Origin: Rhodospirillaceae bacterium | GTDB lineage: Bacteria; Pseudomonadota; Alphaproteobacteria; UBA828 | Direction: 5' to 3' | DNA: 12,457 nucleotides | NCBI GenBank assembly: GCA_028819955.1 | Contig: JAPPKP010000331.1 | Span: 1 to 12,457, forward strand | Part shown: one piece after another, positions 1 through 6,758 of the stretch | Position numbering within the stretch: position 1 is the first letter of the stretch | Layout of the letters: every line of letters starts with the position of its first letter | The notes under the pieces: generated by a model | What the model was told of the DNA's origin: nothing | The model's input: only the letters and a program-made list of their open reading frames with translations | Database searches by the model: none | Position numbers and translations under genes: made by a program

Positions 1-980
1 CCCCAGAGCTGGTGCACGGTCACGCCGTAGGGGTCGGCCAGCCGCTCGATCATCGCGCGCGGCACCGCGGAGCCGCCGATGGCGACCCGCTCCAGGCTGT
101 CCACCCTCTTGCCGCTCTCGTCGAGATGGTCGATCAGCATGGTGAAGACCGTGGGCACGCCGAGGGCAAAGGTCACCCCCTCCCCCTCGATCAGCTCCTG
201 CAGGCTCTGGCCGTCCATCTTCGTTCCGGGCAGCACCAGGCCCGCGCCGGAGAGGCAGCCGAGGTAAGGCAGCGACCAGGCATTGCCGTGGTACATCGGC
301 GCGATCGGCATCAGCACGTCGTGGGCGGAGATCCCCATGGCGCTGTTCTGGCAGGCGGCCATGGCGTGCAGCAGGGTCGAGCGGTGGCTGTAGAGCACGC
401 CCTTGGGATTGCCCGTCGTGCCCGAGGTGTAGCAGAGCGAGGACGCGGCGCGCTCGTCGAAGAGCGGCCAGTCGTAGTCCTCGCTCTCGCCCGCGAGCAG
501 GGTCTCGTAGCAGAGGACGCCCTCGAGCGCGGTCTCCGGCATGTGCACCTCGTCGGCCATCACCACGACCCGCTCGACGGTGGTGAGCTGGTCCGCGATG
601 CGCTCCACCAGCTCGACGAAGCTGAGGTCCACGAACAGCACCCGGTCCTCGGCGTGGTTGACGATGTAGACGATCTGCTCGGTGAAGAGCCTGGGGTTCA
701 CCGTGTGCAGCACGGCGCCCATGCCCGAGACGCCGTAGAAGAGCTCCAGGTGCCGGTAGCCGTTCCAGGCCAGCGTGCCAACCCGGTCGCCGTGGCCGAT
801 CCCGAGCCGCCCCATGACGTTGGCGACCTGCCGCGCGCGCCGCTCGCACGCGGCGTAGCCGTAGCGGTGGATCGGCCCCTCGACGGTGCGCGAGACCACC
901 TGGCGGTCGCCGTGATACTCCGCCGCGTAACGGATCAGCGACGAGATCATCAGCGGGATCTCCTGCATCAGGCCGTGCAT
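1..980 (-). CDS. Fatty-acyl-CoA ligase, AMP-binding family (3' end outside window)
   Basis: The reverse strand encodes the first 326 residues of an ANL-superfamily ligase, which activates a carboxylic acid to an acyl-AMP and then transfers it to CoA. The P-loop core motif YTSGTTGNPKG lies at residues 184-194. It is followed by APMYHGNAW at about 227-235 and GGSAVP at 302-307, and the window cuts the protein at HQLW, just before the expected G-M-T-E motif. The start and the sequence around the core resemble medium/long-chain AlkK-type ligases rather than acetyl-CoA synthetases; this is family judgement, and the substrate is not determined. The ATG at 980 has AGGAGG about 4 nt upstream; an in-frame ATG at 968 is an alternative. 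The gene is divergent from the dehydrogenase at 1149. The C-terminal lysine-bearing domain lies beyond the window, so it cannot be checked for intactness. Confidence 0.93.
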   Translation of the reverse strand, partial: MHGLMQEIPLMISSLIRYAAEYHGDRQVVSRTVEGPIHRYGYAACERRARQVANVMGRLGIGHGDRVGTLAWNGYRHLELFYGVSGMGAVLHTVNPRLFTEQIVYIVNHAEDRVLFVDLSFVELVERIADQLTTVERVVVMADEVHMPETALEGVLCYETLLAGESEDYDWPLFDERAASSLCYTSGTTGNPKGVLYSHRSTLLHAMAACQNSAMGISAHDVLMPIAPMYHGNAWSLPYLGCLSGAGLVLPGTKMDGQSLQELIEGEGVTFALGVPTVFTMLIDHLDESGKRVDSLERVAIGGSAVPRAMIERLADPYGVTVHQLW

Positions 981-1027
981 GGCTCCTCCTCTCGTGCGGT
1001 CGGCCGGGGCCGCGCGCGCCCCGAGCC

Positions 1028-1056
1028 ATTATCGGCCGCCACCGCGCCGGTCGAAA
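1028..1056 (-). promoter_or_regulatory. Candidate sigma-70 promoter for the acyl-CoA ligase
   Basis: On the reverse strand a GATAAT -10 box (1028-1033, 5 of 6 matches to TATAAT) lies 17 nt downstream of a weak -35, TTTCGA (1051-1056). A start site near 1021 would give a leader of about 40 nt before the ATG at 980. The rest of the 168-bp divergent spacer (981-1148) contains a small palindrome GAAAG-A-CTTTC (1053-1063) and, on the forward strand, a possible extended -10 (TG-A-TATCCT, 1075-1083) for the dehydrogenase. Confidence 0.4.
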
Positions 1057-1148
1057 GACTTTCCCTCGAACGGCTGATATCCTCGCCGCGCCCGCAAGGG
1101 GGCGGCATCGGGTCACGCTGCAGCGTGCAAGACGGGGAGGAGAGGATC

Positions 1149-1916
1149 GTGAAACTGGAGGGAAAGACGGCGCTGATTACCGGCGGCTCCTCGGGAATCG
1201 GCGAGGCGATCGCGCTCAGGTTCGCGGCCGAGGGCGCGCGCATCGCGGTCGTGAGCTCCTCGAACCTGGCCAAGGCCCAGGGCGTTGTGGAGAAGATCGA
1301 GGCCGCGGGCGGGGCGGCCCAGGCCTTCGTCGCCGACGTGCGCAACGTGGATGCGGTCAAGGCGCTGGTCGCCGATGTGAAGGCCGCGTTCGGTCGCATC
1401 GACATCCTGGTCAACTCGGCCGGCATCTTCGAGCCGAACTTCATCGGCGAGACCACCGAGGCCCAGTACGACGAGATGATGGACATCAACGTGAAGGGCA
1501 GCTTCTTCGCCATCAACGAGGTCGCGCCCATCATGAAGGCGCAAGGCGGCGGCAAGATCGTCAACCTCTCCTCCGTCACCGGGAACATGGGGTTCAAGAC
1601 CTTCTCGGTCTATTGCGCGACCAAGGCGGCGATCAACCTTCTCACCCGCTCGCTCGCGCTGGAGCTCAGCCCGCACAACATCGCGGTGAACGCGATCCTG
1701 CCCGGCAACACGGCGACGCCGATGAACGTGAAGATCCGCACCGAGCCGCAGTTCGAGGAGATGCTGGAGGGCATGACCGCGGTGACGCCGAGCAACCGGA
1801 CCTATTCCGATGCCGACGACATGGCGTCCGCCGCGCTCTTCCTCTGCTCCGAGGACGGCCGGGCCGCCCACGGCTCGCTCCTGCTGCTGGACGAAGGCAT
1901 CTCCTGCGGGCTCTGA
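1149..1916 (+). CDS. SDR-family NAD(P)-dependent oxidoreductase
   Basis: This 255-residue classical short-chain dehydrogenase is the normal length for the family. The cofactor motif TGGSSGIG is at residues 11-18, NSAG at 89-92, and the catalytic tetrad is N114 (MDINVKG), S142 (SSVTG), Y155 and K159 (YCATK). It should oxidise an alcohol or reduce a ketone in the cytoplasm using NAD(H) or NADP(H); the substrate is not readable. Its end (LLLLDEGISCGL) departs from the usual V-D-G-G tail. The reading frame is open far upstream, but that part is antisense to the ligase. I chose the GTG at 1149 because GGGGAGGAGA sits about 6 nt upstream and the protein then starts in family register (MKLEGKTALITGG). 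It is divergent from the acyl-CoA ligase, suggesting co-regulation in acyl or alcohol metabolism. The GNAT gene follows after 8 bp. Confidence 0.93.
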   Translation: MKLEGKTALITGGSSGIGEAIALRFAAEGARIAVVSSSNLAKAQGVVEKIEAAGGAAQAFVADVRNVDAVKALVADVKAAFGRIDILVNSAGIFEPNFIGETTEAQYDEMMDINVKGSFFAINEVAPIMKAQGGGKIVNLSSVTGNMGFKTFSVYCATKAAINLLTRSLALELSPHNIAVNAILPGNTATPMNVKIRTEPQFEEMLEGMTAVTPSNRTYSDADDMASAALFLCSEDGRAAHGSLLLLDEGISCGL

Positions 1917-1924
1917 ACGACGGC

Positions 1925-2533
1925 ATGGGCGCGCCTGCGGCGGAGGCGGTGCCCGCCGGCAAGCTCTACACGGTGGTGACCCATCTCGCGATGGAGGCGC
2001 CGCCGTTGGTGGAGGCCCCTCTCCCACCGGCGCCCGGCATCACCCTCGATCGGCGGCGGACCATCCCGGTCGCCGACTACCTGCGTCTCTATCATGCAAT
2101 CGGGGACGACTGGCTCTGGTGGAGCCGGCTGACCTGGGACGAGGCCGCGCTCGCGTCCTATCTCGCGGAGGAGGAGACGGAGGTCTACGTGGCCGAGGCC
2201 GACGGCGCGGAGATCGGCCTGATCGAGCTGAACCTGCGGCCCAAGCCGGATATCGAGATCCGGTACTTCGGCGTGGTTCCGGCGTGGATCGGCAAGGGGC
2301 TCGGCAGCTGGCTGCTCGGCCATGCTCTCGCCGCCGCCGGGCGCCACCGGCCGCACCGGGTGATCCTCAATACCTGCACCCTGGACCATCCCGGCGCCCT
2401 CGCCTTCTACCAGCGGCACGGCTTCGCCATCACCCACAGCGAGGTGGATATCGTCGACGACCCCCGTCTCGTCGGTCTCCTGCCCCGCGACGCGGCGCCG
2501 CAGATCCCGCTGGCCCGCCCGGCGGACGGTTGA
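1925..2533 (+). CDS. GNAT-family N-acetyltransferase
   Basis: This 202-residue protein has a single GNAT fold. The acetyl-CoA-binding motif A spans about residues 113-135 (RYFGVVPAWIGKGLGSWLL), with the pyrophosphate loop G123-K-G-L-G127. The position normally R or Q is I122 here. Motif B follows at 147-167, with NTCTLDHPGALAFYQRHGF giving the typical A-x-x-F-Y-x-x-x-G-F signature. It should transfer an acetyl group to an amine of a small molecule or protein; the acceptor is unknown. It starts 8 bp after the dehydrogenase stop, so the two are probably one transcript. The ATG at 1925 lacks a clear Shine-Dalgarno sequence, so translation may depend on coupling. A GTG at about 1949 is an alternative. 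No membrane segment or signal peptide is visible. Confidence 0.88.
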   Translation: MGAPAAEAVPAGKLYTVVTHLAMEAPPLVEAPLPPAPGITLDRRRTIPVADYLRLYHAIGDDWLWWSRLTWDEAALASYLAEEETEVYVAEADGAEIGLIELNLRPKPDIEIRYFGVVPAWIGKGLGSWLLGHALAAAGRHRPHRVILNTCTLDHPGALAFYQRHGFAITHSEVDIVDDPRLVGLLPRDAAPQIPLARPADG

Positions 2534-2563
2534 CGGGGACACAGACAGACCCACCTCTCCCTG

Positions 2564-2594
2564 TCCCTCTCCCCCCTGAAGGGTGGAGAAGGGA
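2564..2594. repeat. Imperfect REP-like inverted repeat
   Basis: A C-rich arm (TCCCTCTCCCCCCT, 2564-2577) faces a G-rich arm (AAGGGTGGAGAAGGGA, 2579-2594) across one base, forming an imperfect hairpin. It begins 31 bp after the acetyltransferase stop and precedes the stronger palindrome at 2618-2644. The composition (CCCTCTCC / GGAGAGGG) is typical of extragenic palindromes scattered through alphaproteobacterial genomes. There is no T-run, so it is not a clear intrinsic terminator. Confidence 0.5.
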
Positions 2595-2617
2595 CGTAGA
2601 CGGCGCCGCCCGCTCTT

Positions 2618-2644
2618 CCTCTCCTCCCCCGAGGGGAGGAGAGG
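2618..2644. repeat. Perfect 12-bp palindrome, REP-like extragenic element
   Basis: CCTCTCCTCCCC (2618-2629) is perfectly complementary to GGGGAGGAGAGG (2633-2644) around a three-base CGA loop. It is followed by GGCCGGGGTGAGGAGGG (2645-2661), a tail often seen beside such palindromes in alphaproteobacteria. The hairpin would be very stable and may end or stabilise the transcript from the upstream pair, although no U-tract follows on either strand. Together with the repeat at 2564-2594 it resembles a two-unit REP cluster. Confidence 0.6.
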
Positions 2645-2690
2645 GCCGGGGTGAGGAGGGGGTATCGCGCTACCTCCGCGACCGAAAGAC

Positions 2691-2711
2691 TTCACATTGC
2701 TCGCAAGTGAA
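2691..2711. promoter_or_regulatory. Candidate operator: 9-bp inverted repeat
   Basis: TTCAC-A-TTGC (2691-2700) mirrors GCAAGTGAA (2703-2711) around TC. The 9-bp arms are perfect apart from one extra A in the left arm. It lies about 80 bp upstream of the hydratase ATG in an otherwise gene-free spacer, a place suited to a dimeric regulator. No regulator gene is adjacent to name as the partner. Confidence 0.35.
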
Positions 2712-2757
2712 CGAAATGAACCTGTCCAACGAAGTCGGATTTGCGGTTCGTCGCCGC

Positions 2758-2787
2758 TTGTCGCTCGGGACCACCACTCGCTAGATT
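2758..2787 (+). promoter_or_regulatory. Candidate promoter giving a leaderless hydratase mRNA
   Basis: TTGTCG (2758-2763) and TAGATT (2782-2787, 4 of 6 matches to TATAAT) are 18 nt apart. Only 6 nt separate the -10 from the ATG at 2794, so transcription would begin at or next to the start codon. The absence of a Shine-Dalgarno sequence before this ATG fits a leaderless message. Confidence 0.4.
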
Positions 2788-2793
2788 GGACGC

Positions 2794-3585
2794 ATGACCG
2801 AATCGAAGAGCGACGCGGCGGCGCGGGCCATCTGGACGGCCTGGAGCGGCCATCACCTGATCGACGGCCTGCCCGAGGCGTGCCAGCCGAGCACCACTGC
2901 CGAGGGCTACGCGGTGCAGGACGCGCTCGCGCGCCTCGCCGGCGCCAAGCCCGTGGGCTGGAAGATCGCGGCCACCAGCGAGGCCGGCCAGAAGCATATC
3001 GGCGTGGACGGTCCCCTCGCCGGACGCCTGTGGGAGAGCAAGCTGCACCGGAGCGGCACCAAGCTGCCCGCCGGCCACCTGCACATGGCGGTGGTGGAGG
3101 CGGAGTTCGCGTTCCGCTTGAGCGCGGACCTGCCCGGCGGGGACGGCGAGTACACGGTGGACACAGTGATGGATGCGGTGGCGGCGCTCCATCCGGCCAT
3201 CGAGATTCCCGACTCCCGGTTCAGGGACTTCACCGTCGTGGGCGCCGCCCAGCTCATCGCCGACAACGGCTGCACCGAGTATTGCGTGCTGGGGCCGGAG
3301 GCGCCGGAGAGCTGGCGCGAGGTCGATCTCGCCGCCCATCCGGTGGTCGTCTCCATCGACGACGAAGAGGCGGCGACGGGCAAGGGCGCGAACGCGCTGG
3401 GCGACCCGCGCATCGCGCTCACCTGGCTCGCGAACGACCGCGTCCGCCACGGCGTGCCGCTCGCGGCCGGCGACGTGGTCATCACCGGCACCTGCATCGT
3501 GCCGGCGAAGATCGCGCACAAGAAGCACGTGCGCGCCGACTTCGGGGCGCTCGGCGCGGTCGAGGTCGCGCTAGCCTCGTTCTAG
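2794..3585 (+). CDS. 2-keto-4-pentenoate hydratase / fumarylacetoacetase-fold enzyme
   Basis: This 263-residue protein matches the length and plan of the MhpD/HpaH hydratase branch of the fumarylacetoacetase fold. These enzymes add water to 2-hydroxypenta-2,4-dienoate-type intermediates or decarboxylate related oxo-acids in aromatic meta-cleavage pathways. Visible landmarks are VGWKIAATS (54-62, with K57), the acidic pair in VEAEFAF (E102, E104), IEIPDSR (136-142), GKGANALGDPRIALTWLAN (196-214) and VITGTCIVP (229-237). The acidic residues probably bind the divalent metal, as in the family. The ATG at 2794 has no Shine-Dalgarno sequence. No ring-cleavage dioxygenase or aldolase is nearby, so its pathway is not fixed. 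It precedes the HyuA-like gene by 109 bp, which has its own promoter. It is cytoplasmic. Confidence 0.88.
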   Translation: MTESKSDAAARAIWTAWSGHHLIDGLPEACQPSTTAEGYAVQDALARLAGAKPVGWKIAATSEAGQKHIGVDGPLAGRLWESKLHRSGTKLPAGHLHMAVVEAEFAFRLSADLPGGDGEYTVDTVMDAVAALHPAIEIPDSRFRDFTVVGAAQLIADNGCTEYCVLGPEAPESWREVDLAAHPVVVSIDDEEAATGKGANALGDPRIALTWLANDRVRHGVPLAAGDVVITGTCIVPAKIAHKKHVRADFGALGAVEVALASF

Positions 3586-3637
3586 TCCGGATCGGCTGCC
3601 GCCGGCTTGCCGGCCCCGACGAGCTGACCCACCCCGT

Positions 3638-3665
3638 TTGACCCTCGCCTGCGGCGGTGAATAAT
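3638..3665 (+). promoter_or_regulatory. Sigma-70 promoter for the hydantoinase A-like gene
   Basis: TTGACC (3638-3643, 5 of 6 matches to TTGACA) and AATAAT (3660-3665, 5 of 6 matches to TATAAT) are separated by 16 nt, making this one of the best promoter matches in the window. The predicted start near 3672 leaves a leader of about 23 nt containing the AGGGAG ribosome-binding site before the GTG at 3695. It implies that the HyuA-like gene is transcribed independently of the hydratase. Confidence 0.65.
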
Positions 3666-3694
3666 CGGCGCCCACGCGCCGCAGGGAGACCGCA

Positions 3695-5734
3695 GTGGGC
3701 CGGCTCGCGACCGATATCGGAGGAACCTTCACCGACCTCGTCTACTTCGACGAGGAGACCGGCGCGCTCAGCGTCGCCAAGTCCCTCAGCACGCCGGACG
3801 ATCTTACGCGGGGCGTGCTCGACACCATCGACCAGGCGGCGCTTGACGCCGACACGGTGGACTACTTCGTCCACGGCGGGACCACCGTAATCAACGCGAT
3901 TACCGAGCGGACCGGTGCGAAGACCGCGCTGGTCACCACCGAGGGCTTTCGCGACGTACTGGAGATCGCGCGCGGCAACCGCCCCGATCTCTACAACCTG
4001 CGCTACCGCAAGGAGGTTCCCTTCGTGCCGCGCCGGCTGCGCTTCGAGGTGCGCGAACGGGTGGACGCCAGGGGGCGCGTGCGCGTGCCGCTGCATCTCG
4101 AAGACCTGGACCGTGTGATCGAGGCATGCCGGGCGCAGGAGGTGGAGGCCATCGCGATCCAGTTCCTGCACTCGTATGCCGCGCCCGCGCACGAGGAGGA
4201 GACGGCGACCTATCTGCGCGAGCGACTCAACGGCGTCGCGATCACCGCTTCCCACGAGATCACGCGCGAGTGGCGCGAGTACGAGCGCGCCAATACGGCC
4301 GTGCTCAACGCCTACGTGCAGCCCATCGTGCAGCGCTACTTCGACACCCTGGAGGCCGGCATCGACAAGCTCGGGCTCGACTGCCCCATGATGGCGATGC
4401 AGTCGAACGGCGGCACAACGAGCTTCGGCTGGGCCCGTGAGCACCCGATCACGCTGCTGGAATCGGGGCCGGCGGCGGGCGTCAACGGCGCCGCCCTGAT
4501 CGGCCGCCTTTGCGACGAGCCCGACGTGATCTATCTCGACATCGGCGGCACTACCGCCAAGTGCTCCACCATCGAGGGCGGCGAGCCCAAGGTCACCACC
4601 GACTACCGACTGGAGGCGACGCGCATCCGCTACGGCTACCCGGTGCGGGTTCCGGTGATCGACATCGTGGAGATCGGCGCAGGCGGTGGCTCGATCGCCT
4701 GGTTCGACGAGGGCGGCACGCTCAGCGTGGGGCCCCGCAGCGCCGGTGCCGATCCGGGGCCCGCCTCCTACGGCCGCGGCGGCACGGAGCCCACGGTGAC
4801 AGACGCCAAGCTCATCACCGGCGTGCTGAACCCGGCGAACTTCGCAGGCGGGCAGTTCTCCCTCGATGTCGGACTGGCGCGGGCTGCCATGGGCAAGATC
4901 GCAGACGGGCTGGGCTGCAGCGTCGACGAAGCGGCGGTCGCCGTGATTCGCCTGGTCGATGCCAACATGATCAACGCGCTCAAGCTGGTCTCGATCCAGC
5001 GCGGCCACGACCCCAACGACTTCGCCCTGATGGTGGGCGGAGGCGGAGGCGCCATGCACGGCGCGAGCCTCGGCCGCGAGCTTGGCGTGAAGGAGATCGT
5101 AGTGCCGCGCTATCCCGGCCTCTTTTCGGCCTGGGGCATGCTGGCGACCGCGCCCCGGCGGGACTTCTTGCGTACTGCGCTCCAGCGGGCGGACACCATG
5201 GAGTTAGCGGACCTGCGCGCGCTCTTCGCCGAGCTGCACGAGGACGCGGAGAGCTACTTCGCGTCCGAGGGCGGGTACGGCACGCTCACGACCGCCTGCC
5301 ACATCGACATGCGCTATTTCGGTCAGGAGCATGCGGTGACGATCCCGATCGATCTCGATGGCACGAGCCGCGAGTCGATCCTCGACGCGTTCCACGCGGC
5401 CCACGAGCGCACTTACACCTTTCGACTCGCGGAGACGCCGGTCGAGCTGGTCACCTTCCGCCTCAGCGCCACGGCCGATGTCGCGCGGCCCGAGCTGACG
5501 CCGTGGACCGCGGAGGGTCGCTCGGCCGACGCGGCGGCGCGCGATGGGCGCACGGTCGATTTCGGCGAGGACGGCCGGCACGCGACCCGCGTCTACGACC
5601 GCGACCTGCTGCCGCCCGGATTCGAGGCAGAAGGCCCGGCAATCGTCGAGGAGCCGTCATCGACCACCCTGGTCTGCCCCGGCCAGCGCGTCCTGGTGGA
5701 CGACCTGGGCTTCCTCAGAATCACCGAGGCATGA
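3695..5734 (+). CDS. Hydantoinase A / 5-oxoprolinase-family ATPase
   Basis: This 679-residue protein has the full HyuA layout. DIGGTFTD at residues 7-14 opens the N-terminal domain. A second phosphate-binding copy, DIGGTTAK, is at about 282-289, then EIGAGGGS (326-333), GPRSAGADPGPASYGRGG (about 350-367) and VGGGGGAMHGA (about 448-458). The family hydrolyses ATP to activate a cyclic amide or a carbonyl group: N-methylhydantoin, 5-oxoproline, or acetone in the carboxylase beta subunit. The length is normal and all phosphate motifs are intact. HyuA normally works with HyuB, encoded next to it; here an alcohol dehydrogenase follows and no HyuB is in the window. The start is a GTG preceded by AGGGAG at about 6 nt. 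A long open frame on the opposite strand is a GC artefact. The exact substrate is unknown. Confidence 0.92.
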   Translation: MGRLATDIGGTFTDLVYFDEETGALSVAKSLSTPDDLTRGVLDTIDQAALDADTVDYFVHGGTTVINAITERTGAKTALVTTEGFRDVLEIARGNRPDLYNLRYRKEVPFVPRRLRFEVRERVDARGRVRVPLHLEDLDRVIEACRAQEVEAIAIQFLHSYAAPAHEEETATYLRERLNGVAITASHEITREWREYERANTAVLNAYVQPIVQRYFDTLEAGIDKLGLDCPMMAMQSNGGTTSFGWAREHPITLLESGPAAGVNGAALIGRLCDEPDVIYLDIGGTTAKCSTIEGGEPKVTTDYRLEATRIRYGYPVRVPVIDIVEIGAGGGSIAWFDEGGTLSVGPRSAGADPGPASYGRGGTEPTVTDAKLITGVLNPANFAGGQFSLDVGLARAAMGKIADGLGCSVDEAAVAVIRLVDANMINALKLVSIQRGHDPNDFALMVGGGGGAMHGASLGRELGVKEIVVPRYPGLFSAWGMLATAPRRDFLRTALQRADTMELADLRALFAELHEDAESYFASEGGYGTLTTACHIDMRYFGQEHAVTIPIDLDGTSRESILDAFHAAHERTYTFRLAETPVELVTFRLSATADVARPELTPWTAEGRSADAAARDGRTVDFGEDGRHATRVYDRDLLPPGFEAEGPAIVEEPSSTTLVCPGQRVLVDDLGFLRITEA

Positions 5735-5759
5735 TCCGGCGGTGACCGGGGCTGCCGCC

Positions 5760-6755
5760 ATGCGCGCCATGGTCTATCGCGGCGACGGCCCCGCGCTCAC
5801 CCTGGAGGAACGGCCGGTGCCCGAGCCCGGCGCGGGAGAAGTCCTGGTCCGGGTCTCTGCGTGTGGCGTGTGCCGCACCGACCTCCACGTGGTGGACGGC
5901 GATCTCACCGAGCCCCGGCTCCCCGTCGTGCCGGGGCACGAGATCGTGGGGCGCGTCGCGGCGCTCGGCGCTGGTGTCGAACGGTTCAGCGGAGGCGAAC
6001 GGGTCGGCATCCCCTGGCTCGGCTGGACCTGCGGCAGCTGCCGCTATTGCCGAAGCGGCCGGGAGAACCTGTGCCCGGACGCACGCTTCACCGGTTACAC
6101 CCTGGACGGCGGCTACGGCGACTATTGCATCGCCGACGAGCGCTACTGCTTCCCCCTCCCCGGCGAACGCGACGATGCGCATTCGGCGCCGCTCCTGTGC
6201 GCCGGGCTCATCGGCTACCGCGCGCTCACGATGGCGGGCGACGCCGAACGGCTCGGGCTTTACGGCTTCGGCGCGGCGGCGCACATCGTCGCCCAGGTGG
6301 CGCGGGCTCAGGGACGGCGCGTGTTCGCCTTCGTCCGGCCGGGCGATCAGGCGGCGCTCGACTTCGCCCGCGGCTTCGGCGCCGAATGGGCCGGCTCATC
6401 GGACGAGGCGCCACCGGAGGAGTTGGACGCTGCACTGCTCTTCGCGCCTGTGGGCGCCCTCGTGCCGGCTGCACTCCGCGCCATCGCGCCGGGCGGGACC
6501 GTGGTGAGCGCCGGCATCCACATGAGCGACATACCCGCCTTCCCCTACGAACTTCTCTGGCGGGAGCGGCGCATCGTCTCGGTCGCCAACCTCACGCGAC
6601 GCGACGGAGAGGAGTTCCTGGAGCTCGCCGCCAAGACGGCGATCGAGATGCACATCGAGCCCATGCCGCTCGCGGAGGCCAACACCGCCCTCAATCGGCT
6701 CCGTGCGGGCCGCATTCAGGGCGCCGCCGTGCTCACAATGGACGAGGGCGGCTAA
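5760..6755 (+). CDS. Zinc-binding alcohol dehydrogenase (MDR family)
   Basis: This 331-residue medium-chain dehydrogenase carries both zinc sites. The catalytic ligands are C38 (ACGVCRTDLH), H60 with E61 (PGHE) and C147; the structural site is C91, C94, C97 and C105. The nucleotide loop is GFGAAAH (169-175), and its GFGxxAH form, with the short length, resembles the AdhA-like 'zinc-binding alcohol dehydrogenase, family 2' group. It should interconvert an alcohol and an aldehyde or ketone with NAD(P)(H) in the cytoplasm. The gap after the HyuA-like stop is 25 bp, so the two are likely co-transcribed. I chose the ATG at 5760 (MRAMVYRG) because it fits the family start; a GTG at 5742 is in frame and neither has a strong ribosome-binding site. 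It ends 3 bp from the convergent hydrolase stop. Confidence 0.92.
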   Translation: MRAMVYRGDGPALTLEERPVPEPGAGEVLVRVSACGVCRTDLHVVDGDLTEPRLPVVPGHEIVGRVAALGAGVERFSGGERVGIPWLGWTCGSCRYCRSGRENLCPDARFTGYTLDGGYGDYCIADERYCFPLPGERDDAHSAPLLCAGLIGYRALTMAGDAERLGLYGFGAAAHIVAQVARAQGRRVFAFVRPGDQAALDFARGFGAEWAGSSDEAPPEELDAALLFAPVGALVPAALRAIAPGGTVVSAGIHMSDIPAFPYELLWRERRIVSVANLTRRDGEEFLELAAKTAIEMHIEPMPLAEANTALNRLRAGRIQGAAVLTMDEGG

Positions 6756-6758
6756 GGC

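Noticed and set aside
12..1148. Long forward open frame running from 12 into the dehydrogenase
   Set aside because: It is antisense to the clear acyl-CoA ligase and has R/H/G-rich, family-less sequence. The dehydrogenase has its own GTG with a ribosome-binding site at 1149.
3601..3614. GCCGGC-TT-GCCGGC palindrome after the hydratase as a terminator
   Set aside because: The loop is too short for the full stem, no T-run follows, and such motifs are common by chance in GC-rich DNA.
3482..5059. 525-codon reverse-strand open frame across the HyuA-like gene
   Set aside because: It mirrors a well-supported HyuA protein, shows no recognisable motif, and is typical of stop-poor antisense frames in GC-rich DNA.
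4510..5745. 411-codon forward frame inside the HyuA-like gene
   Set aside because: It is an out-of-frame arginine-rich shadow of the HyuA coding sequence.
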